This document shows, one piece after another, positions 1-11,065 of a stretch of 64,000 nt of DNA (position 1 is its first letter; each line of letters starts with the position of its first letter). The DNA lies in assembly GCA_040437565.1 (NCBI GenBank), contig JBDOQK010000014.1, positions 248,001-312,000 on the forward strand, in the 5' to 3' direction. The notes under the pieces are model-generated. The model made no database searches, was not told where the DNA came from, and was given only the letters and a program-made list of their open reading frames with translations. The position numbers and the translations under genes are program-made. This DNA is from Albugo candida (lineage: Eukaryota; Oomycota; Peronosporomycetes; Albuginales).

Positions 1-743
1 TACGTCACAAGATTGACAGAAATCGCTGAGTGATCAATGATTCCTTGTTCGTTTTCAGACCCGTAAACTTTAGGAATGTATTTCAAGAGTTTTTCTGCAG
101 CATTTGAAACCAGTGAAGGCTCATGAATTTGAACATGTCTAACGCCAAGCTGATGGAGCGAATCAAACAGCTGCTTGTAGAGAGGTAGAACGCTCTCGAA
201 TAGGTTGTCAAATGTGACTCCCTCGAATTTACCCAAGCTTAGATACGTCAGAGGTCCCAAAATAACAGGAATTGTCTTTTCCTGTCCAACAACCTTAAAT
301 GCGCGCTTGACATGATCCAAAAAAGGCTCAAAATTGGCTTTTGGACATGTTTTGGCATTGAATTCTGGAACCTCATAATGATAGTTTGTATCAAACCATT
401 TGGTCATGTCCAGTGCTGGAATACCATCCATTCCACGTGCCATGGCGAAATATTGCTCTAAACCGACTTGCAAATGCTGGAAACGCTCCGGAGCGCAGCC
501 GAGGTAGTATGTCCAGTCCAGTACATGGTCATATAGAGAAAACATGCCAACAGGGACGCTATCAACTCCACGATCGAGTTGAGCTTGCCAATTAGCAGCT
601 TCCACAGTGTGTGCTACGTCATACAATTCATTTTCGGTGATTTTATGACGCCAAAATTTTTCCAGCGCAAATTTTAGCTCTCGGACGGGACCCATACGAG
701 GGAACCCGAGAGTGGAGCTGGTCACAGGTATCGTTGCCGCCAT
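1..743 (-). CDS. metE: Cobalamin-independent methionine synthase, N-terminal part
   Basis: The reverse strand from the ATG at 743 is open to the window edge, giving about 247 residues that start MAATIPVTSSTLGFPRMG. The motifs LGFPRMGP, ANWQAQLDRGVDSVP, DHVLDW and MTKWFDTNYHY are hallmarks of the MetE N-terminal domain. The family enzyme moves a methyl group from 5-methyltetrahydropteroyltriglutamate to homocysteine in the cytosol, the last step of methionine synthesis. The full family length is about 760 residues, so two thirds, including the zinc-binding catalytic half, lie outside the window. No intron is seen in this part. It is divergent from the LACTB2-like gene, with 132 bases between the two start codons. 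Confidence 0.95.
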   Translation of the reverse strand, partial: MAATIPVTSSTLGFPRMGPVRELKFALEKFWRHKITENELYDVAHTVEAANWQAQLDRGVDSVPVGMFSLYDHVLDWTYYLGCAPERFQHLQVGLEQYFAMARGMDGIPALDMTKWFDTNYHYEVPEFNAKTCPKANFEPFLDHVKRAFKVVGQEKTIPVILGPLTYLSLGKFEGVTFDNLFESVLPLYKQLFDSLHQLGVRHVQIHEPSLVSNAAEKLLKYIPKVYGSENEQGIIDHSAISVNLVT

Positions 744-875
744 ATTCTGAAATGAAGAATTACGAGGTGAGCGACTTTGTATCAAATAAGTGGTGGAGAT
801 TGAATTACTGATATGATTCGTCGAAATTCGGGTAAAGACAGAAAATAACCAATCATACACCCTGACGCTTCTGGC

Positions 876-2015
876 ATGTTGGACATTATTTCTTCCCTTT
901 TGCTCTCTTGCATTTTGTTCTATATTTTGCGTTTTGTTCACAAAGTATGGGAAATACGAGACCCGAAAGCGTGTGCGTGGACACAGATATGGTTTCAATT
1001 TCAAGTTAAGCTGCATTCCTTACTAGTTTGGTTCGAAGGAGCAGATAAAACATTGGAAGTGCTACCAGCCGCTGAGAAATTGCATCCGTTTGTGCTTAAA
1101 ATTATGGGCCAAAATCCGGGAAAAATGACACTTCAAGGAACCAACACGTATTTGGTCGGTATGGAGAAGAATCGACTACTGATTGATTGCAGTGACGGCA
1201 ATGATGCGTACATCGAATTACTGGCCCGGGTTTGCCAAGAGCATGGAGTGGAGCATATCAGCGACTTACTTCTCACACATGGACATCTTGATCATATGGG
1301 AGGAATTATGCACATCAAAAAGCTTTTTCCGGGAATTCGCGTATGGAAGTATATGAGCAATTCGGAAAGGAAGTCGAAGGGAGGGCTTCGAGTTCGAGAT
1401 CTTAGTTTGAAGGAGTCTTTTAGTGTTGGAGAAAACGTAACTTTGACGCCAATCTATGCGCCTGGACATAGTATGGACCATGTATGTTTTCTTCTTGATT
1501 TGGCTTGCACTCTGCAGGGCGCGAGAAAGCGATTTCTTTTCACGGGAGACTGCATTTTGGGTACTGGGAGCACTTCTTTCACATCGCTACATTCGCTCTT
1601 AGCAACTTTGAAGAAGCTAAAGGCATTACAATCAGACACGATGTATCCTGGTCACGGACCTATTATCGTAGATACTGATGGGAAGATCAATGACTACGTC
1701 GAACATCGTCTACAGCGTGAACGAGACATTCTGTTGATAATAAAAAAAGCGAAGGCTCCGATTGATGTCGATGAAATCACAAATATACTCTATCAGAACG
1801 TCACCTTTCTTGTCAAGATGGCGGCAAAGCGATCTGTTTTCCAGCATTTGATAAAACTGAAAGAGGATGGTAGAGTCAAGGTCAAAGTACAGCAGCATCG
1901 CTCGTTATTCTGTTGCTCAACAAAGCTGTATGAGCTCACGGGACAGAAGGATCTTATTCACAAATCGAACGTTTTTGAGAACTTTCATGAGTCGAATAAC
2001 TTCAAGCAAGAGTGA
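876..2015 (+). CDS. LACTB2-like metallo-beta-lactamase fold hydrolase with N-terminal membrane anchor
   Basis: A 379-residue intronless frame. The metal-binding signature THGHLDHMGG (HxHxDH) lies near residue 135, followed by APGHSMDH, GDCILG and YPGHGP, the remaining ligand positions of the family. The C-terminal 90 residues resemble the winged-helix tail of LACTB2, a mitochondrial single-strand RNA endonuclease in animals. It differs by an N-terminal extension: residues 4-25 are strongly hydrophobic (SSLLLSCILFYILRFV), predicting a membrane anchor that the roughly 288-residue animal protein lacks. Nuclease activity is inferred from the family and could instead be a thioester hydrolase activity. 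Its stop lies 77 bases from that of the convergent gene at 2093. Confidence 0.85.
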   Translation: MLDIISSLLLSCILFYILRFVHKVWEIRDPKACAWTQIWFQFQVKLHSLLVWFEGADKTLEVLPAAEKLHPFVLKIMGQNPGKMTLQGTNTYLVGMEKNRLLIDCSDGNDAYIELLARVCQEHGVEHISDLLLTHGHLDHMGGIMHIKKLFPGIRVWKYMSNSERKSKGGLRVRDLSLKESFSVGENVTLTPIYAPGHSMDHVCFLLDLACTLQGARKRFLFTGDCILGTGSTSFTSLHSLLATLKKLKALQSDTMYPGHGPIIVDTDGKINDYVEHRLQRERDILLIIKKAKAPIDVDEITNILYQNVTFLVKMAAKRSVFQHLIKLKEDGRVKVKVQQHRSLFCCSTKLYELTGQKDLIHKSNVFENFHESNNFKQE

Positions 2016-2092
2016 GGAAAAAACCGCAGCTGCGCAGATTTCGCGCACGCAATCGCCAAACATTCACATACACATAGTATCAGCTCGGAAAT

Positions 2093-5000
2093 TCAAAAAG
2101 GTTCCAAGCTATCGATCGTGTCACTGTCAATCGCCAATCCCAAACAGCTTGTGACGAAACTTCGACTCAGCCTTCTGTGCATTTTTGAAAGTACTTCTGC
2201 CAGGTGCTTATGCCCCAACAAACGTATCTTCGCAAAAGCCGTATTCAGAAGCTCCTTGTCATCAGGCATGGATACCTTTGTATCTGTATCGACCCCAGTC
2301 TCCACTTGATCTTCGTCCCAGTCAGCCCAAACTGAAGTATCACTATCGGTGCGACTCTTCTCTGTACACAGCCACATTGTTTCAAAAATGAAGAGAACCT
2401 GAGATTGAACACTGCTTTCTCGCATTTCCCACGCTAATAAGGAGATTTCACACACTTGATGCACAATGATCGAATCCATACTCCGACTTGTCTTGCAAAA
2501 TTCTTCCGTAATTGTAAGGCAACACGAAATGAATTCCTGATGATTTTCTCTAAAGTATGATGATCTAAAAAGCATATGGAGTCCTGACAGCAGATACCAA
2601 TGGGCGTCAGTCTTTGAAATCATAATCCAACGTAGCTGCAATAAAAATTATTGTCAATGCGGTTGGAAAAAGCAGCACAAGCCTACCGAGTCCTCTGAGA
2701 GCAGCCAGCCACTAATAATTTGGAGAAGCTTCCAAGAGCGTTTGGAGCTCACTTCGGGTTTCATCCCATGGGTTTCCTCCAAGTACGCAGCCACAAATGA
2801 TGGGATCATTCGAACCAGAGAAATGCTCAATATCCGGTCCAGGGAGTTTCGATTACACTGAATAGAGAGCGAGATTGGCTTACAATGTTGCTTCAAGGCT
2901 TCTTCTGAAGGAGAAACACGAGTTTGACAGACTGAGATGACATCCAATGCTTGGTGGACCAAATTCAGATGCGATGTATGCGTTTTATGGCTAGAAATTA
3001 CGACAAAAGCGGCTATTGGAGCTTGGATCGCCATAACCCAGGCTTCATTATCGCTAAAAGAGTTCGAATCGAACAAATCCGCATTGGTTGTTGTCGAAAG
3101 CAATTCTGTCACAATTGAGATTGCTACATTGATCAAATGTGTGATGAGTTTTGTAGTCCCGGCAGTATCTTGACCCTCTATTGCCAGGTGCTCCTGCAGG
3201 AAACGTATATGGAAGCACAAAAATCGCACTACCCATCGAGTCATTTGCGGATTTCCACTTGCGACTACCTCCTCCTTCAGTATGTCGATACAGCAATCGC
3301 CATTTTCATCTGGCTTGTCACAAATCTCCAACCACAAAAGCAGCCTCACAAGACCTCCGAGTGTCTGTTTGATCATTCTCTGAAGCTCAAATTGTTTAAA
3401 AGTACAACAGCACATTATCTGCTGCAAGAAGCCGGTGAAGACCTTTTTCCAAAAGGATCTGTACGAACAGCTCGTGTCCGATCGGTTCCGCTGAATATCA
3501 ACATTGATGAGATCAACTATAGTCGAACGACGTCCGTTATCAACACTCCGATGAGCAAGATGATTTCTCTGCCAACTGATACATACTCCTAAATTATCAA
3601 CCATCCAAGTAGCATGATGTGGTTCTTCATGAGCCCACTGCCAGAGCTTGAGATCTTGATCAGCACTTGACAGATGGAGACAATCACCTTGATTCCATCG
3701 GTGTGAGTTTTTAACGTGTGGAGTGGCCAAAAGTTTGGTTTCTGGGTATTCAAAACTGAGAAGTAAATCTCTACCCAAAATGTTGGTGATCGTCTCAACG
3801 CATAAAAGTTGTCCTTCCCTCCCTTGCCATAAACAGAGATCTTGAAGTGGTTGAGCGGTTCCATTTTTGATGGTCGTTATAATCTGGATAAGAAGCGTCA
3901 TAGCCAAACCTGGAGCATCATTTCCATCTTTATCTGACGTATCGATTTTTTGTATCGCCTTATGCATCAATGCTTCGATTATCAAGCTTGCGTTTTGTCG
4001 TACACTGGAGGCCACATGCATGACATATCGGTCCAAGGTCGAATTGATGAAACTCCAGTGCCGTAACAAGAACTCACAGTCTAACGATGGAATGACTTGC
4101 ACCAGAGCATCTAGATAGCCTTCTGCAACATGACAATCGAGCAGCTTGGGCACATTGTGAGTACCAGAATCTTCATTGGACTTGTCAGCGTTCATGAGAT
4201 GAAGCTTGCTCAAAAGCTCCTGGAATGTTGTAACACGGGTAGTGTTATCGCACAAGTTTATGAAAAGACTCAATGCATTTGCTGCTTGCTCCCGAACATT
4301 CTGCTGTTCATGAAGTAGACAACGGTACAGCACCTTCTTTCCAGACTCAATCAATGAACGTGGTAGATGCCGAGGGAAGAGAATATGGGACCCGAATGAA
4401 TACGTCACACGAGTATGTCTCGCAGCCGCATACTTGCCTCTGATGCTTTGGGAAACTGTGACAGCACCAATTTGATTCTGTGTCGGTAGTTCTGACACCC
4501 GAAAACAACAAAGTAATTTGCAGAGCATCATCAACGCTCCATGCTTGGACCGCCATGCCGTTTTTTTCGCTTCATGGGATTCCTCTGGAGCTGAAGCTAT
4601 CAGAAGCAATCTATCCAGCAATTTATCTACATCTTTTGCAGTGTATAATGGGGTCTTGGATCTGCTCAACCTCTCAATTTGTCCGGCAGTGTCTTTGCGT
4701 ACCGCTGACCAGATATCTGAGGCGCCCAGGAGAAGGAAGCTGGATAGAGCTTCAGCGAGACTTTGACTGTACGCTTTATGCTCTACACCATTTACGACTT
4801 CAAAGCCTAAGAGAAATACTTTTTGGCGAATCTGAGGAACTTGAATGTGGCCAACAATGAAGGAAAACGCTCGTATCACATTCAATGGCTTTGTTCTCGC
4901 ACAGAAGGCACTATTACAATCGGACAGAAATGCAATTCAGAGATAATTAGGTGGAAATGCATCAGATATTCGCACTTTAGTAATAGCTGTAAAGGCGAAA

Positions 5001-5406
5001 GAATATCATCTCCTCGCGAGTCAGAGTTCATTGTGGGTGCTTCAGCATCGTGTGTCACCGGTTCAGAAAAACAGCGAGTTACAAGAAAATAAAAGAATTG
5101 CTCCAAGAGTGATGGGAACGGAATGAGAACTTTTGCGTCGGTATCGATGGATTGTACATGTTCGTGACAAGCTGGTGTGTTTAGCATCACTTTCAGCCAT
5201 AGACTTATGTCATCACGAGGATTTTCAGCTCGTAATAATTGACACAATTGCTCGAGTGTTGCTGCTTCTATCTCAAGCCTTTGTCGGTCGATCAATAGCG
5301 CACGGATTAGACTCACACCAGCGCTGTTACTTTTCGGTGTTTCGTTCATATTCATTGTGGCTCGCGAGGATCGAGCAGTCGCGAAGCTGATCCTCTGCTT
5401 AAACAT
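2093..5406 (-). CDS. Large alpha-helical-repeat (HEAT/ARM-like) protein, function unknown
   Basis: Three exons can be phased: 4918-5406, 2687-4831 and 2093-2635. The introns are 4832-4917 (GTAATA to CCTCAG, 86 bases) and 2636-2686 (GTAGGC to TTGCAG, 51 bases), both phase 0. The predicted product has about 1058 residues. It has no signal peptide or obvious catalytic motif; long runs of amphipathic helices rich in Leu, Ala and Ile suggest an alpha-solenoid scaffold. A segment near SDIWSAVRKDTAGQIERL looks like one helical repeat. I do not recognise the family with certainty. An in-frame ATG lies 17 codons after the one used. It is divergent from the riboflavin reductase gene, 91 bases away. Confidence 0.7.
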
Positions 5407-5497
5407 CGCACTAAATTGATACTATTCGAACGTTAATACTCAGAAACAGAACGCTAGTCGATCGTGTTCGCGATCACGCTCCGTATAAACGCTGATC

Positions 5498-6922
5498 ATG
5501 ACGCTGGATCGTACGGACGAGCTTGAGAGAATACGACGAGAATTTGATGATGCAATGGTTCATTGGGCAAACGACAAAGGCTCAAAGTATCCAATGATAA
5601 CGTTGACGTACGCACAGAGTATCGACGGATGTATCGCAGTAAGAAAAGGTATCACTCCTATTAACGCTTGAAAGTATCGCTACGGCAGCGAATGCGTAGG
5701 CTCTCCGACCACATTGAGTGGATCCAGCTCCATGACGATGACTCACATGCTCAGGACATTGCATCAAGGCATTCTGATTGGGATTGAATCACTCCTTAGC
5801 GATAATCCATCATTGACGGCACGACTCGTATCTGGCAAGTAGCTTTCATCATCATAACGCTAGATATCTAACGTAAGTCGTAGGCCGCCAGCCAAAGCCT
5901 ATCGTAATCGACACAAAACTTCGATGTCCGCTTGATTGCAAGTTAATATCTGACTCAAGCTGTCTCAAACCTGTTGTCGTATGTGGCAACGCAGATACTC
6001 CAAGTACGCTCTCTTTAGCTCCAGCTTGGCTTGGTCTCAAGTCCGCATTGTAGCCTTACGATTGCGAAAACAGTCGCTGGAGCAAGCTGGTGTAGTCGTC
6101 ATCGAATGCGACACCATGTGTACGTCCGACGGAACTCAACACGTGCATCTCAGCCGCGCATTTGGTAATCAGATAATGTCATGTATAGACCTCACATCAT
6201 ACCTCTTCTGTCAGAGCTACTTTATAAACACGGCTTCCAGAGCATTATGGTCGAAGGAGGAGCTGGAATCATTACTTCATGCTTAAAAGAGCAGACGCTA
6301 TCTTCTCTCGTGTCATTAGTTATCATTACAATCGCCCCAATATTTGTTAGTAGCCCTTGGCTCCATCTCAAAGCCCCAGATAATAACTTGTTTTGGTAGA
6401 NNNNNNNNNNNNNNNNNNNNNNNNNNNNNNNNNNNNNNNNNNNNNNNNNNNNNNNNNNNNNNNNNNNNNNNNNNNNNNNNNNNNNNNNNNNNNNNNNNNN
6501 TGTACGTCCGACGGAACTCAACACGTGCATCTCAGCCGCGCATTTGGTAATCAGATAATGTCATGTATAGACCTCACATCATACCTCTTCTGTCAGAGCT
6601 ACTTTATAAACACGGCTTCCAGAGCATTATGGTCGAAGGAGGAGCTGGAATCATTACTTCATGCTTAAAAGAGCAGACGCTATCTTCTCTCGTGTCATTA
6701 GTTATCATTACAATCGCCCCAATATTTGTTAGTAGCCCTTGGCTCCATCTCAAAGCCCCAGATAATAACTTGTTTTGGTAGATTGGCGGCCTGCATTCTG
6801 TCAATAGTATAGTATCGAGTTCAAGCTTCCCAAGGCTACAGAACACGCTATGTGTCAAAATGGACATTGATATGGTGCTTGTGGGAAAGTTTCTATCGCA
6901 GCCGTTGCTCCAAAATTCGTAA
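5498..6922 (+). CDS. RIB7: RIB7/RibD-C type pyrimidine reductase of riboflavin synthesis
   Basis: The translation carries TLTYAQSIDGCIAVRKG, LHQGILIGIESLLSDNPSLTARL, PKPIVIDTKLRCP, PVVVCGNAD, QAGVVVIECDT and SIMVEGGAGIITSCL, the motif series of the NADPH-dependent reductase that acts on the ribosylamino-pyrimidine intermediate. Supported exons are 5498-5648, 5700-5834, 5884-6003 and 6054 onward, then in the right-hand copy a block ending 6727 and a last exon 6782-6922. Introns are 49-54 bases; the one at 5835-5883 appears to be GC-AG. One junction, near HLSRAF and before HIIPLLSELL, could not be phased and may hide another intron or a base error. The gene crosses an N run flanked by a 282-base duplicate, so its true length is about 380 bases less than the span. 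Confidence 0.85.
6401..6500. other. 100-N assembly gap with duplicated flanks
   Basis: The N run is flanked by two identical 282-base copies, 6119-6400 and 6501-6782, both inside the riboflavin reductase gene. This fits two contig ends that overlap but were not merged. Confidence 0.95.
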
Positions 6923-6946
6923 TCAACAAAAGCCCTGTGTGATCTT

Positions 6947-9628
6947 TTATTTCAGAGCGTAATATTTATTCTCGACTGGGTCATGGTAGCAGCGCAGAAT
7001 AGGATCATAGACGAGTTCAACGGATTGATTCGGGGCAATTGCGTCCTTCGGCTTCATCACACTCCACTCAGTCGATGCCAGTAGATGTGCAAGTCGTTCT
7101 TTATTCGAAGAGCTACGTGGTTCGGATCTCTGATCCACGATCCACGAATCTGGCCAAGATACCGGTGATGTCTCTTGTGGAAGCGCTCGCGTCTGATTAT
7201 CACTTTCTATGCTTTGAGTATTTATTCGTTCGTGCAGCTGATCGTCTTCCATGGTAGTCGTTAGAAATGAACCCATCTTTTGGTACGATGACTTACCGAA
7301 TGAAAAGCTCATACCGACCTCCACATCGAGATCCTCATCCATTGATTTGGAAGCGGTTGTGTTCGGCTCCGTTGCATGGTCACCACTCCCAGTCGAGACA
7401 GTGTTGGCTAGGTCACCGCGATCGCTTTCATCTCGCGTTTCAGAATCGCTAGGCTGGATGGGCTGGTTCTCTGTCAAAGCAGCCAAATCTGCAGAGCTGA
7501 TTGCACAATGTCAGTTCCTAGAAGGCTTTATATTTGCAACATACAGATCCAGGGAAAGCTCTTCTTCATCGTCGTCCGTTTCTTTCGAATTCTCATCGCT
7601 CGTACAGTCTTTTTGCAGACCAGTCTCAGCATATTTATCATTGAGACGCGTTCCACATTGTTCAGGCTCTATTTTGCGGTCTTGGAGTAGTGAATTATAT
7701 AAAGCGGAGCCTCTTTTCGGTCTCAGTGCATTGACCAAAAGCGACGCGATATGATCATCAAAATTAGCGCTCCTGGCTCGGACGGGTGACGAAATGTGTG
7801 CTCTTAATGTGGGCACTGAATAGTCGACGCGTAGATGAGGATTCTGAAGAAAATACGAAAAGTTTTGATCTGTTTTCTTATCGAGCGGTGAGTTTTGATC
7901 CAAAGGAGATGACGCGTGGGGTTTACTCACATCCTCTGCAGGCGCGCTCAAGCTCTCTTTCAACGGTGTGGCAGCCTGCTTCTCATGTTCATCTTCTATG
8001 GTGAACCATTCCTTGCTCAGCGACACAAGACGATCACTTAGGTCACCTTTGATGGTCGAGGATTCTGAAGCGATTGTTTCAGAGTCGACGTCGTTTCCAG
8101 TTTGAAAAATTGTTCTTGGTGAGCTCGCTAGACCTTCATTGTTGGCAAATTCATGTGTGTTCGAAGCGAGTAATTGGGAAGCATATGACGCTTTGCTCGT
8201 GGACAGCTTATCGGGTGTAGTCGTACATGAGAGCCCTTCGAGTGTATCGCGAATCTCGCTCATAATTCTCTGCCGTTTATCTGCTTTTTCTGACTCAACG
8301 CTCTCTCTTTTAGCTACCGCTGATTCCATATCGATATTTTGATTCAATTGTATCGATTTCAATGATTTCATTGCGATATCGGTCGAAGATGGTGGATTCT
8401 CCTGTGACTTTTGCATACCTGAAGCTTCATCGTCCTGCCCTCCACCGTATCCTTCCAAAGAAGATGTGATTCCATCAGACTGGACCTTCTCCTTCAATGC
8501 AGGTCGCACAAGTTTTGAATTGTCATTTTGTGACGGATGTTCAGCTAACGGCTGTACAAATTCCAGTTTGTCGGACTGTGTCGGTGAAGCAGCTTGGGTA
8601 CTTTCCATTGAGGATGCAACTTCATGCGTATCCTGATTAGACCTGTGACCTTCGACTAGACTTTGACGCTTTAGTAGGCTTGCTCTTCTGATCAAAATTG
8701 GACTTGAATTTGTCATCGGAATTTCGATCTCTTTGGCTTTGGGTGCTAATTGGTGTCGAGATTGACGAGATTTTTCATGCAAGTTGTTTTGAAGTGGTTT
8801 CTTCCTACTGCTACTCTCTCTCTTCACCATCCGAGTCTTATCAGTGTATTTCGACTGGATCTTGAGACACGATGAAATTGTTTGGCTGCTACTTGCGCTC
8901 TCAAACATAAGATACTCGGTCGGCACTAAGTAACCATCTCCACCCATTCCCTTCCACTTTGGAATGTCGTGGTGTGTTGAAGGAGTTGTTGTTGTGTATA
9001 GAAATTGTTTTGGGATGTCTCGTATGTCAGCATGTCGAGCAACCTTCCCATCACAGAAACTCATATCGGTGGGCCGTGGGGCATCTTTCATTGTGAAAAC
9101 TCGCCGGAGTTGACAAGCCCCGCTGATCGAAATCGTGTCGATAGATTTAAAGCAATCTACAGAGTCCTGGGGATAGTCAAAGCTGTTAATCACGAGATAT
9201 GACATATCGAACACCAGATTCATCCATGTATCACGCGGTACTTTGCTACTGAGCGGGATCTGAGCATGTAAGGGATTATGCACAAAGTCTCGAAAGGCAG
9301 AGGAGACAATAAGTCGACGTCTATTTCTTTGAAAGTCTGAGAACCCAATTTCAATGCATAACGATCGTGTGTATGGCACGAGGATCTGAAACAGCAGGAA
9401 ACGCTGCATAAAGACAGCTGTACCAAATTTGGTGTCTTTAGGGAATTGTATATGTGTGTCGCTATTTCCTTCCAAATGAAATGCATTCGATTTGATTCTT
9501 TTATCAAACGATTTAATCACTCGACCTTTGCATTTCCAATTTTCAGCCGAGGTCCTTCCTTGAGCGCTCAGTAGCTCGATATGATCGCTCCCCTGGAAGA
9601 AAGGATTGCTCATCATTGATCTATTCAT
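6947..9628 (-). CDS. CFAP20DC-like protein with N-terminal CFA20 (DUF667) domain
   Basis: The N-terminal 200 residues carry NPFFQGSDHIELLSAQG, WKCKGRVIKSFDK, AFHLEGNSDTHIQFPKDTK, LLFQILVPYTRSLCIEIGF and GACQLRRVFTM, the pattern of the CFA20 domain found in CFAP20 and C3orf67/CFAP20DC. CFAP20 is an inner-junction protein of axonemal doublet microtubules, so a flagellar role is inferred. The rest is Ser/Thr/Glu-rich and probably disordered. Intron 7497-7544 (GTATGT to ATCAG, 48 bases, phase 2) joins the main exon to the C-terminal part. A second likely intron, 7246-7296, has perfect GTAAGT and CTAAC signals and is 51 bases, so it stays in frame if retained. A 54-base stretch beginning GTGAGT near 7930 may be similar. 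The start could also be the Met pair four codons downstream. Confidence 0.8.
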
Positions 9629-10065
9629 AGCAGGTCACAGGCGGCCTTTTGATGCATCGCCCAGTACTGAGATGCTTATTAACGGCCCATCGGACCCACG
9701 GTATATTCAATTAGAGCGGCAGCACATGCATTGCACTCGTCAGCCTCTTGCCATCATCCACGGAATTGAATACATTCCTCAGCTTTTTCTGCTCTCGTAG
9801 CGATACAATTAAATCTACCAAAGATCCTGATTGTATAGCGGTAGTATGAAGAGGTCTGATGACAATATCGACGCATCCTATGGCTGCAAAGAGAAGCAAG
9901 AAGGAACAATTCATTGCGATGAGCGCAATGAAAACATTTTGTTGGCCGATTGAGACTTTTAACCAATCATCAACAGATTGATCTCACTGGTTCTAAGCAA
10001 AGGAAAATGTTCCGCTCTGCTACAGCACTTTTGCGCGTTAGTCGTCAGCTTTCAGCGACGTCTAT

Positions 10066-10165
10066 NNNNNNNNNNNNNNNNNNNNNNNNNNNNNNNNNNN
10101 NNNNNNNNNNNNNNNNNNNNNNNNNNNNNNNNNNNNNNNNNNNNNNNNNNNNNNNNNNNNNNNNN
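10066..10165. other. 100-N assembly gap with duplicated flanks
   Basis: The flanks 9957-10065 and 10166-10274 are identical over 109 bases, covering the promoter edge and first codons of the p32 gene. It is an unmerged contig overlap. Confidence 0.95.
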
Positions 10166-10215
10166 TTTTAACCAATCATCAACAGATTGATCTCACTGGT
10201 TCTAAGCAAAGGAAA

Positions 10216-11002
10216 ATGTTCCGCTCTGCTACAGCACTTTTGCGCGTTAGTCGTCAGCTTTCAGCGACGTCTATCCAATCGCTTAGACAAACTGCAGCTC
10301 CAAAATGCCTTACGCAGCAACGGTGTTCTCAGTTCTCATCAATGCCATCACTACAGGCGATTTTTAAGGTAGCATATCCACTCGATTATGTATTAATTTT
10401 GACCACTTAATACCCAAATGTAGCGTGAAATTGTTGATGAAAAAGGAAATTGCTTTGAATCAGAAGCCATGCAGAATTTACGCACAAAACTTGGAAAAGT
10501 ATTTGAGATTATCGAGGAGCCCGGTAGCATGAAAGTGGAATTGAAAGGAGTGATGGACAAAGATCACGTTCACATTTACTTTAATGCTCAAGATACTGTG
10601 GAAAGTGATGATGAGTGGGAAGATGAGGAGGAAGAAGAGTTTGTTGATGTCGCAGATGAAGAAGATGAGGAAGAAACCGATGAATTGCCTGCGGTTCGTT
10701 TCATTGCGGATATTAGTCGGGGAAAAGAAGTTCTTCGATTTGATTGTGTAGCTAGTGGCAACATCACGATTGAAAAGATGCGATTCATCAAAGATATCGA
10801 CACTGTAGACGATGACGAATACACGTATGAAGGCCCTAACTTTGTTGATTTGGAGATGGATATGCAGGAACGCCTTTACGAATATTTGAGTGATCGCTTT
10901 GTGGACAACGACGTCGGCCGTTTCATTGCGGAATACGCAGATTTGAAAGAGCAAAAAGAATACGTATCGTTCCTGCAAAACACTGCTAAATTCATCAAGT
11001 AA
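10216..11002 (+). CDS. MAM33: p32/MAM33 family mitochondrial acidic matrix protein
   Basis: Two exons, 10216-10368 and 10424-11002, with a 55-base phase-0 intron (GTAGCA to ATGTAG), giving 243 residues. The first 50 residues are rich in Arg, Ser and Gln and lack acids, as in a mitochondrial targeting peptide. The rest matches the p32 fold: a very acidic loop (DEWEDEEEEEFVDVADEEDEEE), then RFDCVASG, YEGPNFVDLEMDMQERLYEYL and the C-terminal helix ending LQNTAKFIK. Family members form doughnut-shaped trimers in the matrix and assist mitochondrial translation and respiratory assembly. A duplicate of the first codons lies left of the N run; the copy used here continues into the full gene. Confidence 0.92.
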
Positions 11003-11065
11003 TTCATATACTGGCTGGCATACTTCCTCCTGTATCTGATTGAATACTTTTTAAATCTCGAGACT

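Noticed and set aside
6119-6782. Apparent tandem duplication inside the riboflavin gene
   Set aside because: The copies are identical and separated by exactly 100 N, so it is an assembly overlap. The same applies to the other N-flanking repeats, which also rules out reading them as CRISPR-like or transposon repeats.
10478-10978. 166-residue reverse frame
   Set aside because: It is the antisense of the p32 exon; its Phe/Ile/Val-rich composition mirrors the acidic coding run and it has no motif.
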